DNA of 64,000 bases from Massariosphaeria phaeospora (lineage: Eukaryota > Ascomycota > Dothideomycetes > Pleosporales): the NCBI GenBank assembly GCA_011032825.1, contig JAADJZ010000005.1, forward strand, positions 1,555,001 through 1,619,000, read 5' to 3'. Under the pieces are notes generated by a model. The model did no database searches. It worked only from the letters and a program-made list of their open reading frames with translations, and was not told the origin of the DNA. Shown here in pieces: positions 51,861-63,383 of this stretch; the stretch's first letter is position 1; each line of letters opens with the position of its first letter. A program made the translations under genes and the position numbers.

Positions 51861-54514
51861 TTGTAAAATATTGATAAAAGAGTCTGTGTTGGACTTGACT
51901 CTTCTCGTCTCTTAAATCTCTAACCTTGTTTTAAACAGGAACTAACAGTCTCAATGAAAGTTCATCTTGGGGTTTGATCTGGACACACACTATATCTCTT
52001 GAACTTCTTCCAACCACTGCTCATATGCAGTGGATAACAGCCTTTGGATGCCGGACTCGGCGCATGTTAACTATTGATTTCTAGTGGTTTAATTTTTTCT
52101 CCGAACACCTCATACTCAGTTGTTCTTGGCTTTTCCACAATCCACTTCTGTTGTCTGGCTTGTGTCGTCCATCGATCGCTGAGAAATCAGTTTTCGAACT
52201 GGCCATGAAGAAGCTCATGTGCCGACATTTCTCGGAGTCCGCTTGAGGACATCTTTTTCCGAGGTACCCGTTTCTACCTTGCCTTGAGCATGATTGAAGA
52301 GTCCTGGATCAATTACTAGGCTAGAGAAGATTGATTGGTGCCTGTTGAAGAGAACAACAAGTCGACCAGGTACATCCCTCTCACCACACCGAACATAATT
52401 GGAGAAGGCTTGATTGGATCCGTTGGTACTGTCAAAGTGTCGTTATTTAAATTAAACCCTCTGGCTTTTTCCAGCCTGTCGAGCACGTTGGGAAACTTCT
52501 CGAGTAGGCCGACTCTGAGCATGATTGAAAGCGCCAGAATCGAATCCTCGAGTCCGCCGGGTACACTCGATCTGGCGAAAGATTGTCCGTATGTTCGGGA
52601 GTACCACCGTTCATTGCCGTTCTTTATAACCCGCCAGGCTGGGTGGACATGCAGTTGAGGATCTAACATCTTTGGTCTTCTTTTCTCTGTCCGTAGTCCT
52701 AGGGAAAGATGCCTTCTCCACACAGTACTGTATAATCTTTTTTCTTGATGCCTATGGAACCTCAAACTGTGATTTTCCAGTCATTTTCGAGGAGAGTAGG
52801 ATATGTGATGAAGTTAACTGCCGTTGTAGCGTAGACCACAGAGACGGGCAAGTCCTTGAATTTAGGTGCGGACCGCCGAGCAGTTCTCCATATAATCTAC
52901 TGAGATGGCTTTCGTACAGATCAGATCGCGGCCCGAATAACGTGAAGAGGCGTCCATGCTGACGTGTGGAAAGGAAGCATGTGAAGAGATATGGGTAATT
53001 TCTAAGAACAACGTCTCAGGAGAGCGAGAGTGGGTGAAGAAAGAAAGATAAAACACGAACGAGCGAGTTATATGGTATTTGGTGCGCGCGCTAGTCTTTG
53101 CGGAAGACTACGGTCCTGGTTCTGGTTGTCGATTCTGCTCGTCATCACCATTGACCAATCGTGACGCTCCGCCTTACCATCATCTCACCTCGCTGCTAAA
53201 CATGAATAGCCCAAGACAGCAAAAAGCATAGTTGTTCTTTCCAAAGACCAGCAAGAGCCATGTCCGTTCCCAACGCGCATTTATCGTGAGCTACTGCAGC
53301 TGCAGTGACACGGTCGGGAAGATGACAAGAAGAGAAGACGGCAATGGCTTATATATGGATAGAAAACAGAGAGAACTCAGCTAATTGTGTACCCGGTTGT
53401 AGAATTGGAATATAGAACTCGGAATGATAGGTGATGATGCTTATCATCATCATTCTCTTCTCTCCTCGCGAACGACCACAAACCCCATTCGAGGTCGTCC
53501 AGCGAAATTTGATCTATCCTCCCGCAGAGAAAAGTGGACATAGCTTGGCTAATAACTGGATTTTAGACCGCGACGGAAGCCACATGGATCTCTTCTGGGG
53601 TAATTTTAGACTCGCTAGATGCAGGGTAACACTTCGTGAGGAGCAGAAGAAGAGGGAGAAGGCGGGCTTATATACTTACGAGAAGCCGAGAGAACCTCTG
53701 ATAGGGTGATGAATGATACTTATCATCACCATCTATCCCCTTCAACCACCGCAACCCTGTAACGGTTTTAGACCGCACTTCCTCATCGTCGTCCTTGAAT
53801 ATAATCTTTGAGTTGCTCTCTCCGCCGAAACACGAAATTGTACGGATGTATATTCTTTTTTGGGGGGGCAGCGCAATGCTCTATGTGTAAAAAGTAGACC
53901 GAGCAGAAACTTGAGGGGCTTGTATACCTACGACCCGGCAATCGCGTCATCGTTTCCAGAACGCTTACCGTCCGCAACCTACAATATGGTTGTTGATCTC
54001 TCAGATCTTTTCTCGCGAATCCCCCCATCTTCACAGATGTAAGGTGAATAAAAAACTCCACCATAGCAGTGCCATGATCCGAACACCAACCGCAGTTGTT
54101 AGTTTACCCTTCGATTGTGCAGTTCCTGCAATATTTGTGTTCATCGGCCGTGCTTGTTTTGGTGCTCATGTCGCAAAATTAGCGACATAAGTAGGCCTGT
54201 GCCTTTCTTTCAATACATTTTGACTTGCCGGGTGGAGATTGTAGGTGGGGTGGGAGGGAGGAGGATTTATAGCATAGCGCTAGCAGTACGTCAATAGCAC
54301 AATGAGACAGATCGTGACAAGTAGTTGATGTTCGGGGACAGAAGGGCATTCGTCATCTTCTGTTTAGCTTCTTTGAGGTATACTTGTCCGTTCATAGACA
54401 CTGTCTCGTCTCACCGTAATCATTTTGATGACCCGATGCCTCGATTCAAGCCTCAAAGCAAATGTCAGGGCTCAACGTCCGAGATTTGCACGTTCTTGTC
54501 TTCCTAGATTCCTA
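51861..54514. other. Gene-poor, repeat-derived intergenic region
   Basis: About 2.6 kb without a recognised gene. Open frames are short and overlap on both strands (the longest, 149 codons at 52316-52765 minus, has no family features). It contains a diverged duplication around 53.33-53.77 kb. The base composition looks AT-richer than in the housekeeping block to the left. Confidence 0.5.
53328..53770 (+). repeat. Diverged duplication with hairpins, about 317 bp apart
   Basis: Copies begin AAGAAGAGAAGACGGC (53328) and GAAGAAGAGGGAGAAGGCGG (53645); both continue with GGCTTATATA, AGAGAGAAC(C)T and GATAGG(G)TGATGA. Each contains a short inverted repeat: GATGATGCTTATCATCATC in the first, GGTGATGA...TCATCACC in the second. 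The segment TTTTAGACCGC also recurs (53563 and 53768). Confidence 0.6.
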
Positions 54515-55433
54515 CTACACCAACTTCCACCGCCTGGCGACTTCCACACCCTCTGCAAGCGTACCCACCCTGGCATCGATGGCATAGCCTTCTTGTTCGA
54601 ATCTCCTGCACTCGGCCCAGAGATCCTTGAGAGGGACGGAAAAGGTCTCGATGAATTCGTTGTCTTCTAGTTCGGGTTGCGGGTTCCGGTTGGCCGGATC
54701 GGACATGTCTACTGTGAGGTGGATCATGCGGAGGTTGGTGTTGCAGAAGCCAGGGTCTGGTCATAGGGTCAGTTTAAGATAGTATAGAGTAGTATAGTGA
54801 TTACAATAATAATGACATAGTTGGAAAACAAACCGAAAGCAGTCTTCAATGGCTACTCGCAGAGTCTCGAGACTAAGCAGGATAGAACTTACCGTTGAAC
54901 ATGACAGGGCTAACGCCAAAGCCACCGTCAACTACCTTGCCAATATAACCGGTCTCCTCTTTGAGTTCGCGGATTGCACACGTCTCCGCAGACTCCTTGG
55001 GGTCGATCAGTCCGGCAGGAACCTCGATCACGGTCGCGTTGACAGGGGGCCGCCATTGTTTTTGTAGGAGAACCCGAGGAGCGTCGTCCGGCTTAGCTGG
55101 ATCTTGCAGAATAGCTACCACGCCAACGCCATCGATGTCCGAACCTTTGGGGCGGGTGAGTCGCTCGCCAGATTCCCAGGTCCGCTCAACGCCTTCGGGA
55201 TCGGTGTATGTGGTTCTGCCGACGGTTAGAGATTCGCGCCGACGCGTGATTTGCAAGGTATGGTGCAAATAGGACAAATCGAAAAAGCGAATAGTAATCA
55301 CATACTTGACTAACGTGGCCCATTTGGCATCTTTGTTATCCTGAAGAGATCAGGAAGAGGCCGGAGGTCTGCGAGGCATGTGGCTTACCAGTGGCTCCGT
55401 CTTGAGGATTTTTGACTTATTTGAGGAAGCCAT
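54515..55433 (-). CDS. YSA1: ADP-ribose/ADP-sugar pyrophosphatase, Nudix family (Ysa1)
   Basis: Hydrolyses ADP-ribose to AMP and ribose 5-phosphate. Exons 55433-55389, 55340-55306, 55215-54893 and 54756-54515 sum to 215 codons (214 aa). The Nudix box GX5EX7REUXEEXGU is complete: GLIDPKESAETCAIRELKEETGYI region (G of GLIDP, E of KESAE, then RELKEETGY). Upstream, LVKTTYTDPEGVERTW and RPKGSDIDGVGVVAIL match the N-terminal strand exchange region of Ysa1-type enzymes; VLLQKQWRPPVNATVIEVPA precedes the box. The third exon junction restores ...SPVMFNGDPGFCNTNLRMIH. An intron of 90 nt with a CTCTAAC branch site is needed to obtain KTTYTDP. No targeting signal is seen. Confidence 0.93.
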
Positions 55434-57872
55434 GATAGTTGGTTCCTACGGGATGTCTGATTGTGTATATTGGGTGTCAATTGTCGTGGCAAAATATATG
55501 CGGGGTTTGCGGTTGTGGCTCGCCATGGCGGGGCAGGCGATGACGACACATATCGCGAGTATCTGCCAAGAGCCTCGCGCGCGCCTTCGTTCTTCACAGA
55601 CATTTTCAAGTACCAGCAACCTCTCCACCACTTCGCTCGGTACAGCGGCCGTATAATGGATGGAATACCGCAACTCACTTCCCCCGCCTGTTTACCTCGC
55701 CCTTTGATTAGCTACGTGTAGACTCGCGATGCTCCTCTAGAGGACGGAAGAGCATCGAGCATTATCGAGCACCCGCGCCGATCGATGCACACGAGAATGC
55801 GTCCTCGTCAATTCGCAAGCGAAAGACTGGCCAACAAGGCTGCACGCACGCCATCTGGCGACATGGCGGACGGAGGCTGGTCGCCGGTATTGCTTTTTGC
55901 ATCAACTCCTCTAGGCTCTTGGGTTCTGGCACGTTTCTCCTGACTACGCCGTTTGCAGCGATTCCACCTCCTGATTCAATACCTAGCTCCTTGGGGCAGT
56001 AACATTGACCAACGTCAAAGCAGCAGGAAGCGCCGCCGCAATGCTGTTCGAATTTCGCAAAAGAAGATTCTGTGCTTGTTTTGCTGAACGTCGATGTTGA
56101 CGTTTTACAGATCCAGAGCACAGCACGACTTCGTGTTCAAAGAGTTGCTTTTGCCACTGGCAACCGCTGACATGGCAGACATGCCGACAAGGCGCTTACG
56201 AGACAGTGGAAGCGCCGAAACCATATTTCTAACGGCGAAGCGAGTCGGCGCATGCAGCATGCAAGCCATCACTTGCAAAAAAGTCTTGCCCGACACCAGC
56301 AACTCTGCATCCTCGCTTCTCGGTATTCAATTCACATGTCGATTTAATTTCACCTGTCGTTGTTGCAACAATGAACAGTTCATCAGATGAATCAAGCTCG
56401 CATGGCATTAACGGCACCATTTGTACGGAGTACCTACATGCCTATGAAGCCTCTTGCGGGTTCAACGGACTTTTGCTCTTCCGACGTTCGCGAACAGCTG
56501 CAGATGTCATCATGTCACCTGGCTGTTCACCTGCATGCAGTCATATCACTTTTCTTTCTTTCGACATCACTCTTTATCCTCGGCTCGACGGGCCCCGGCA
56601 TGGTCGAAAAAACCCCTAAGTGGACTAGCAGCGGAGAGTCAGCTAGCATCTACAGCATGAATCGACGAGTCAAGGAGGCCTTAAGAGGAGGCTGTGGCTG
56701 ATAATAACAGCCCCCGTGTTGAGGACTACTGGCCGGAAGCTGATGCCTTCTCCTTTTACGTTTGTCATGATGATGAGGATGATGGATCTTCAAGCGTCGG
56801 CCACTCTCTATCCCCTGCCAAGCATGTGTGGTGGGTAATTGTGGCTGGCCCGAGGCATCCCGCTTTACCTGTTCCTGCATCTACCCCCCCGCATATCCAG
56901 GGGACACCGCAAAAACGAAGCACACCGTGGACTGGCGCCAGGATCGGTTCGCCTCCGCTACGCACGCCTTTCTCACGAAATTCGGACGATGGATTGCGGC
57001 TGGATTGGTTGGGATCGGTGGAATTGCCGCTGAAGATTCCACCTCTCTTGGACTCTCTTCGGGCGCAGCGCGCAAGGCAAACGAACTGGTTTCAAGTGCA
57101 AGATCCTCTTTTCAGTCCAAGCTTTGCACGAATCAATGTCATTGGGGCTAACAACAACTCGTAAAGAAGCCGCCTGAGGCGGAGCTCCGTGAGCACTCAG
57201 CAGGCCGATCAAACACTTCAGAAGCGAAGGCGGCTAGGCCGACGTGAATCTAGGCTGCCTGTTCGGGACGAGCCCACACCACAAGGACGCCCTATTGGCG
57301 GACGATGCTCGGTACGCGGACCTTGGTGAGATCCAGCCTCTCGTTCCCCTTTTAGAATCGTGGGCACCATGCCGACGAAAGACCGTGTGCATGGCGCCAG
57401 CCAGCACGTCCGTCGTGGGATTGTCTTCTTTACTGGGCTGCCTGCTCCTTTCGCACCGTCTCGCTGCGCTCATTCTCTCTCCAGGTGTTCTTTCGTCACC
57501 AACAGTCCTTCTAACTGTGTGCTTTTGTTCACACGTCCTTTCGTTTCGCACGGCACTTCCGCACTTATCGGGAGTCCTATCTATCGTGGCACCTCTCCAC
57601 TTGTCTGGGTCTATTCTGCCTATTTGAAACTCTCTTCGAGGATCGGCCAACGCTTCCGACTATTTTGGGGACTCTGTGACAAACCTGCCCCTGTATTCGC
57701 CTCTTCTGCGACTTCAACAACTCTTTTGGACAAAGCGCGTTGAGACGTTTCACTTATCAGTAGTCGCTGGAGCTCAGCAACTCCATATCTTCAAGCTCCG
57801 TCGCCGTCAGCTCGGGGTCGGGTGCTCTAGTCTTTCCTTCACCTCTCGGGCTCGTAAGAAAGTTTAATTATA
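55434..57872. other. Intergenic region, no recognised gene
   Basis: 2.4 kb separating Ysa1 from the next gene. Open frames reach about 156 codons (56694-57164) but begin at non-ATG codons and overlap others; none shows a domain. A small inverted repeat, CCGCCTGAGGCGG, is present near 57170. Confidence 0.45.
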
Positions 57873-59284
57873 ATGGGTGCGTTCGGGGAGTTGCAGCTTG
57901 CGTACAAGTATGGGTAGGTACATCCAATCCGTGATGAGTTTCGTCTAAACTAACTCCAACAGTATTGTCTTCGGCTCATTGCTTGTCTTGACTATCCTCG
58001 CCGGGGTTGTCAAAGTGTTGTTCGATCGCAGAAAGTAAGTTGAACGCATTAACGATTTTTTCTATCACTAATTCAGCTACCAGGTTGAAGAAGTTCACGA
58101 AGCAGCAGCATGTTGAGACTGGACCGACGGAGGATCAAGTGGAGCTGAATCAGCGAGAGAAGGACGAAGGGGACCTGTTCGGCATTCGAGCCATCGAGGC
58201 TGGCTTCTATGCCGGTATCCCTCAATCGCGACCAACGTCAAGAGCAGGATCGTACATCGAGAGCCCGTCGATGAGCTCGAACACATTGATTGGTAGCGCC
58301 CTCAACTCTCCCAAGGTCAATACGCATCCCATGGCAAGCAGTGTGACAAGTCTTCCGCTCGCTCACGACAGCGGTCGCGACTCGGACACTCTTCCCACCC
58401 AAACCGCTTCACGAAGAGTATCACCTCCCGCCATAAGACTTGCACCATCCGTCGCCGAGATCAATGGAAGGCACGATATCAACGCTGGAGTCAATATGAG
58501 GTTGAACGTGCCACCATCGCCTGTCACAAGGCAGCCCACGAGCCCTAGGTTTGGTGGTTCAGACAGCGAAAGTGATGGACAGATCACTCCGCCATCGCTT
58601 TCGCCTCGCACCGCCAACTTCAAGCCCGACCATTACGCCCCTACCGCTCCGCAGATTCCAATGCCTGCGCGAGCATATAGGGATGAGGAATCCGACAACA
58701 CGTATCTCGCATATTCTGAGCCGAGAACACGAGCGGGGCAGTCGAGTAGGTAGATATCTCTTGGTGCGTCGTCATACTACATAGAATATTCATCGGCATC
58801 ACGGCCTGTTCCTGACTTTCTTAAAGATGATGTTAATCCTGAGCAACCGTCATCTTCCTACCGTCTTCAGCCTCGCATTTACCAGCCGACGCACCAGCGT
58901 GACACCAGCAATGCGAGCAGTGTCTACAGTGACAAGCGGAAGAGTCAACACTACGAACCCAACAACCCGTCCATCTCGTACGACTACCCGTTTCCCGAAG
59001 TGTCGAATGGCAACTCTGCATCGCTCGCAGCAAACAAAGAAGCGAGCGCCCCGGCAAGCATCTCCAGCACTCTTCACCCTCCTGGTTCATCGACCAGCGA
59101 GCAAACGCACGACTCCCGCCTCAGCGAATTCTACGAAGCCTATTACCGCCACTCGCAGTATGCGAACGTGCTGTCGTCAGATGCGTCAATGCGACCAACA
59201 ATAGCCAATGCTACGCAGCCTACGATTGTCGAGGTTCCATCACCCCTGCCGTCTCCGAAGCCACAGCCTGGCATGGCGATGTGA
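57873..59284 (+). CDS. Uncharacterised single-pass membrane protein with an in-frame TAG
   Basis: Exons 57873-57913, 57963-58034 and 58084 onward. MGAFGELQLAYKYG leads into one membrane helix (IVFGSLLVLTILAGVVKVLF), then a basic stop-transfer (DRRKLKKFTKQ) and a long disordered cytoplasmic part with many SP/TP sites (FYAGIPQSRPTSRAGSYIES). The frame meets TAG at 58751-58753 (260 aa) but continues unbroken and coding-like to TGA 59282-59284 (YYIEYSSASRPVPDFLKDDV, YEPNNPSISYDYPFPEV, LSEFYEAYYRHSQYANVL), 437 codons in all. Either a nonsense mutation, readthrough, or a 39-nt intron (58746-58784, GTAGGT...CATAG) that would remove the stop in frame; intron 1 of the same gene also uses a GTAGGT donor. 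Function unknown. Confidence 0.65.
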
Positions 59285-60260
59285 CGGCACGACGTTGAAA
59301 TTGGCGTGTGATTTCTCCTGGGGCGGCCTGACGGGGTTTGCCCACATGGAAACAAGCCGCCTAGCTCTTCGTCTACGGTTCGCGTGTTCAGCTCAGCCTC
59401 TGCTGGGCGGCGCGCATGGTGCATCTCGGGCGCTTTACACAACGGAACAAGGCGTATGTTTCGGACTCTCGGGAATCAATGCGTCTATGGCACTCTCCTT
59501 TTGGCCTTCCTCTTCGACGTCAGGCAAGACACGGGTGCCGTGTTGGGCAATAATCGTAATTAACGGTCGGGTTGCAACTCGCCTGCTGTTGGGTTGGAGG
59601 TGGGGGCGGCTTCGGACAACGGGGATTTGAAGGGACTTGGGCGCCCGATGTTGCGTACTGGAAGGATGACGGCTGTTGCAAGGACCTCGATTTGTTTTGT
59701 TCAAAAATCCGGCGACGACCACGGCGACGCGAATGAAGCGATGCTTTTCCTTGCTGTCTTACGCTCGACCATCGACTACCATCGCATATTGCGCACTGCA
59801 CTCTTTATTCGTAATTTCTATTATATCGGCTCCTGTAGAAATGCCAAAAATATACGGTTTCTTAGTCACTAGTGCCCACTTTGCACTGTGGGCCTCCGTG
59901 TGATCCCATACGCCATTCACCAAAAGCAGTGGCTTGCTAGCCGTAGCTTTACCCACTGGATAAGTGAGGATGAGTTGACGTTCACGTGTCGGTGGCTCGA
60001 TCGATGGCCAGGCGCAGTCTTCCCCTGGCAGAATAAGGGCCGATGCTCACCGCCTCGGGCAATTGCACCTCACGCTTGACATTGCCACCGTCCAGTGTGC
60101 CCGTTCATATCCTGCGTCGTCCACACTCGACTTCGACGTCATTCTCCTTCACCGGCTTGCAATCGCGTGCGTCGCTATACCCACTTTCAGTGTTTGCACA
60201 TTCGATTGCTGCAAACGGCTCACGATCCCGCAACACCACCGGGGTTGAAGACCTCCCACC
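59285..60260. promoter_or_regulatory. Intergenic region and ERG1 promoter
   Basis: 976 bp with no credible gene. The last 200 bp, rich in C/T, are the presumed ERG1 5' leader. No sterol-response element was established by eye. Confidence 0.5.
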
Positions 60261-61866
60261 ATGTCTTCTACCGCTACAACTACAGCCACCACGACGCGAC
60301 GTCCAAGGACGGCCAGCTCGTCTTCCACTGCGACTCTGCGCACCAAGGGCGCAAAGCCGAAGCCCATGCTGGACTTGATCGCCACACCCAACTACCGCGA
60401 GGTGCGACGGCGCGACCATCACGAAGCCGACGTGGTGATAGTAGGCGCTGGGATTGTCGGATGTGCGGCAGCTGTTGCGTTCGGCAAACAAGGGCGGAGT
60501 GTGGTGCTGCTGGAAAAGAGTCTGAAGGAGCCGGATCGCATTGTGGGCGAGCTGTTGCAGCCCGGGGGCGTGCAGGCGCTGGAGCAATTGGGGCTGCGGG
60601 GTGCGTCATAATACACCACCATTCAGGCACTGAATCTGGCAAGCGACTAACAGCGCGGCAGACTGTCTGGAAGGCATCGACGCAATCCCGTGCTACGGCT
60701 ACCAAGTCACCTACCACCGCTCGCCCGTCCACATCCCTTACTCGTCGATCCAAACCCCCACATGCACGCCGTCGAACCCTCCCGAGGGCCGCAGCTTCCA
60801 CCATGGCCGCTTCATATCCCGCCTGCGCGCCGCCGCGCGCGCAACCCCCAACGTCACCGTCGTCGAGACCACGGCTGTCGACGTCGTCAAGAGCGGCTAC
60901 TCCGGCCAGATCCTCGGCGTCGAATGCAAGACCGACGGCAAGCAAGACTACTACTTCGGCGCGCTGACGCTCATCTCCGACGGCTACGCCAGCAAGTTCC
61001 GCAAGCAACACCTGCCCCACGTGCCGCAGGTGCGCAGCAGATTCTGGGGCCTCGAGATGATCGACGCCGAGCTCCCCATGCCCAACCACGGCCACGTCAT
61101 CCTCAGCGACGCGCCCCCGATCCTCATCTACCAGATCGGCACGCACGAAACCCGCATCCTCATCGACATCCCGGAGAACCTACCTTCGGCCGCGCCCAAG
61201 GCCGGCGGCGTGAAGAACCACCTCATGAACGTGGCGCTCCCTGCGCTCCCGCCCTGCGTCCAACCCGCCTTCCAGCGCGCCATCGAAGCCGGCAAGCTGC
61301 GCTCCATGCCGAACTCGTTCCTCCCCTCGGCCACGCAAAAGACACCGGGCATGGTCATGCTCGGCGACGCCATGAACATGCGGCACCCGCTGACCGGCGG
61401 CGGCATGACCGTCGCCTTCAACGACGTGCTCCTCCTCACCACGCTCCTCTCCCCCGCCACGATCCCCAACCTCGAAGACACGTCCGCAGTCCTCACCCAG
61501 ATCTCCGCCTTCCACTGGTCGCGCAAGCACGGGTCCTCGGTGATCAACATCCTGGCCATGGCGCTGTACTCGCTGTTCGCGGCCGACGACGCGGCGCTCA
61601 CGGCGCTGAAGACCGGCTGCTTCCGCTACTTCCAGCGCGGCGGCAAGTGCGTTGGCGACCCGTGCGGGCTATTGGCCGGCGTGCTGCGCAGCCCCATGCT
61701 GCTGGTGTATCATTTCTTCGCCGTCGCGCTGTACGCTGTGTGGTGTCGCGCGGTGGAGGGTCCCGTGTGGCGCGTGCCGTGGGTGCTGGGCGTAGAGAGC
61801 TTGATGGTGGTGTGGAAGGCGTGTGTGGTCATTGGGCCGTATTTGGTGTGGGAGATGAGGCAGTAG
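60261..61866 (+). CDS. ERG1: Squalene epoxidase (squalene monooxygenase), ergosterol pathway
   Basis: Converts squalene to 2,3-oxidosqualene with FAD, NADPH-P450 reductase and oxygen at the ER; it is the target of allylamine antifungals. Exons 60261-60600 and 60662-61866 sum to 515 codons (514 aa). After a Thr/Ser-rich N-terminus comes the Rossmann dinucleotide fold VVIVGAGIVGCAAAVAFGKQ with the ribose-binding acid in VVLLEKS, then RIVGELLQPGGVQALEQLGL. The second FAD motif is GDAMNMRHPLTGGGMTVAFN. The squalene-epoxidase region FRYFQRGGKCVGDPCGLLAG is diagnostic, and two hydrophobic C-terminal helices (PMLLVYHFFAVALYAVW, VWKACVVIGPYLVWEM) anchor the protein. The start ATG 60261 follows CACC. 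Confidence 0.96.
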
Positions 61867-62607
61867 CGGCAGCTCCGTGCAGTTCAGTTCAGTTGTGCAT
61901 GTGCATATGAGGAAGCATGGCGGATACGTTTTTGCTGAAAGACAGGAGGACACCCACACGGTGTGTTCCTTTTCCCCGCCAGCCTAACATCATAATAGAC
62001 AGGGCGTGGGTGTCTTGGGTGCTGTACATACACTGTTTCTCTGGCCTTCACTGGCTTTTTGCATAGGGAGGCTCCTTGTATTGCGTGCGCGCGTTTGCTG
62101 TAATTCCCTGTATTCCATCGATGTTGATATCCGTAACCTATGCATCTATTTATCTACACAGCTCTGTATCATTATCATGTAGGTAGACCTTTAATCTCTT
62201 CTGCGATTTACTAAACAAGTAAACATGCAATGCAGCTGGTTTTAACAGTCGGATTAATTGATATGTATTATGGTACTCTCCGCCGCACCGCACCCCGTTC
62301 AGTTCTTCTGTCCATCCATCCCGGATTGTTCTTCAACAGTGGTGCAGCTAATAACGTCGACTCCTAGCATGTTCATGTTCATGTTTGGCAATTAGGTAGA
62401 CTACTAATAGGCATATATGTATATTTTCGTATTATCTGCCTGCAGTGGACTCTCTCCTCCGATGGTGTCCGAATTGTTTCGGCATGGGATGGAATGGGTA
62501 AATAAGCGGCGGGGCGGGGCACAATGAGGCGTAACGGAGCGGGTTTAAGGGATAGACCGGTCAGAAGGGATGGGGAGGATGGGGAAGGAGGAAGGAGACA
62601 GGGCGTC

Positions 62608-62630
62608 AGAGAGAGAGAGAGAGAGAGAGA
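62608..62630 (+). repeat. (AG)n microsatellite
   Basis: Eleven and a half AG repeats without interruption. Confidence 0.9.
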
Positions 62631-63043
62631 AAGGCTGAGTTATTGTAGTAAGACAGCCGGTTAGGGTTGGCGATAGATCCAACTGACTACTGCATGCCTA
62701 ATGAGTACTTACTCTACTTGTACGAGTAGCCTTCCCTACCACAAGCTCTATGGATACCACAATGAAAGTCTATTGCGCTTCCTACTTATTTCTATGATAA
62801 TAATGATATGATGCATACACATGCATACACACGACTAAATTATATAGATTAACGCCCGACACCCGCCGCTAGACCTCTCCTGTCTCCTCCCCTCCCCTCC
62901 TCCCCTCCTCCCAACTCAGCGGAAGTCCGCGCTGACATCATTAAATGGAACGGAACGGCCAATCCGGAGATAAAATACACCGCATATACCATGAGACGGC
63001 ATTAGCAAAACACCAGTTCGGTTCAGCTGGGTGTTGTAAGTAA

Positions 63044-63066
63044 GTGAGTGAGTGAGTGAGTGAGTG
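63044..63066 (+). repeat. (GTGA)n microsatellite
   Basis: Five to six GTGA units, preceded by two GTAA units. Confidence 0.85.
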
Positions 63067-63164
63067 GAGTTCCGCCAGTCCGAAAACCTTCGGCGTGCGC
63101 GAAGAGCGTAGGATAGGGTTTGCGAGCGACGGGCGTAACGTACATACATGGCCGTCGATTGGGG

Positions 63165-63171
63165 TATAAAA
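63165..63171 (+). promoter_or_regulatory. Putative TATA box of the SDR gene
   Basis: TATAAAA lies 219 bp upstream of the SDR start codon, followed by a T-rich tract (TTTTTTTCTTTTTTTC) and a C/A-rich leader. Confidence 0.4.
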
Positions 63172-63383
63172 CAGGAGAGATGTATGCTCCCATGGTATTT
63201 TTTTCTTTTTTTCAAAGACAGAAAGACTTGGAGACTAGCATTGCATACATACATAAACATACCGGAATACCTTCACGCCAACAACCACCACCCACGACAC
63301 CGACCGATCCTCAGATCCCGCAACCTCAAACACCTCGTCCATCCATCTATCATCTATTCCGTCTTCCCGCCTCCCTTACCAAC

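Larger units (their letters stand above)
61867..63383. other. Intergenic region with microsatellites
   Basis: 1.5 kb with no gene. It contains (AG)n at 62608-62630, a (CTCCC)-like tract near 62885-62912, a (GAGT)n tract at 63044-63066 and a TATA box at 63165. The SDR promoter lies at its right end. Confidence 0.6.

Noticed and set aside
56694..57164. A 156-codon open frame in the Ysa1 downstream interval
   Set aside because: No ATG at its start, several overlapping frames of similar length, and no recognisable motif.
57244..57627. A 127-codon hydrophobic frame resembling a membrane protein
   Set aside because: Leu/Ser/Pro-rich character follows from a C/T-rich leader; the minus strand is equally open and no homologous motif is seen.
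62608..63066. Microsatellites considered as part of a CRISPR-like or satellite array
   Set aside because: They are plain AG and GTGA simple repeats without spacers or higher-order units.
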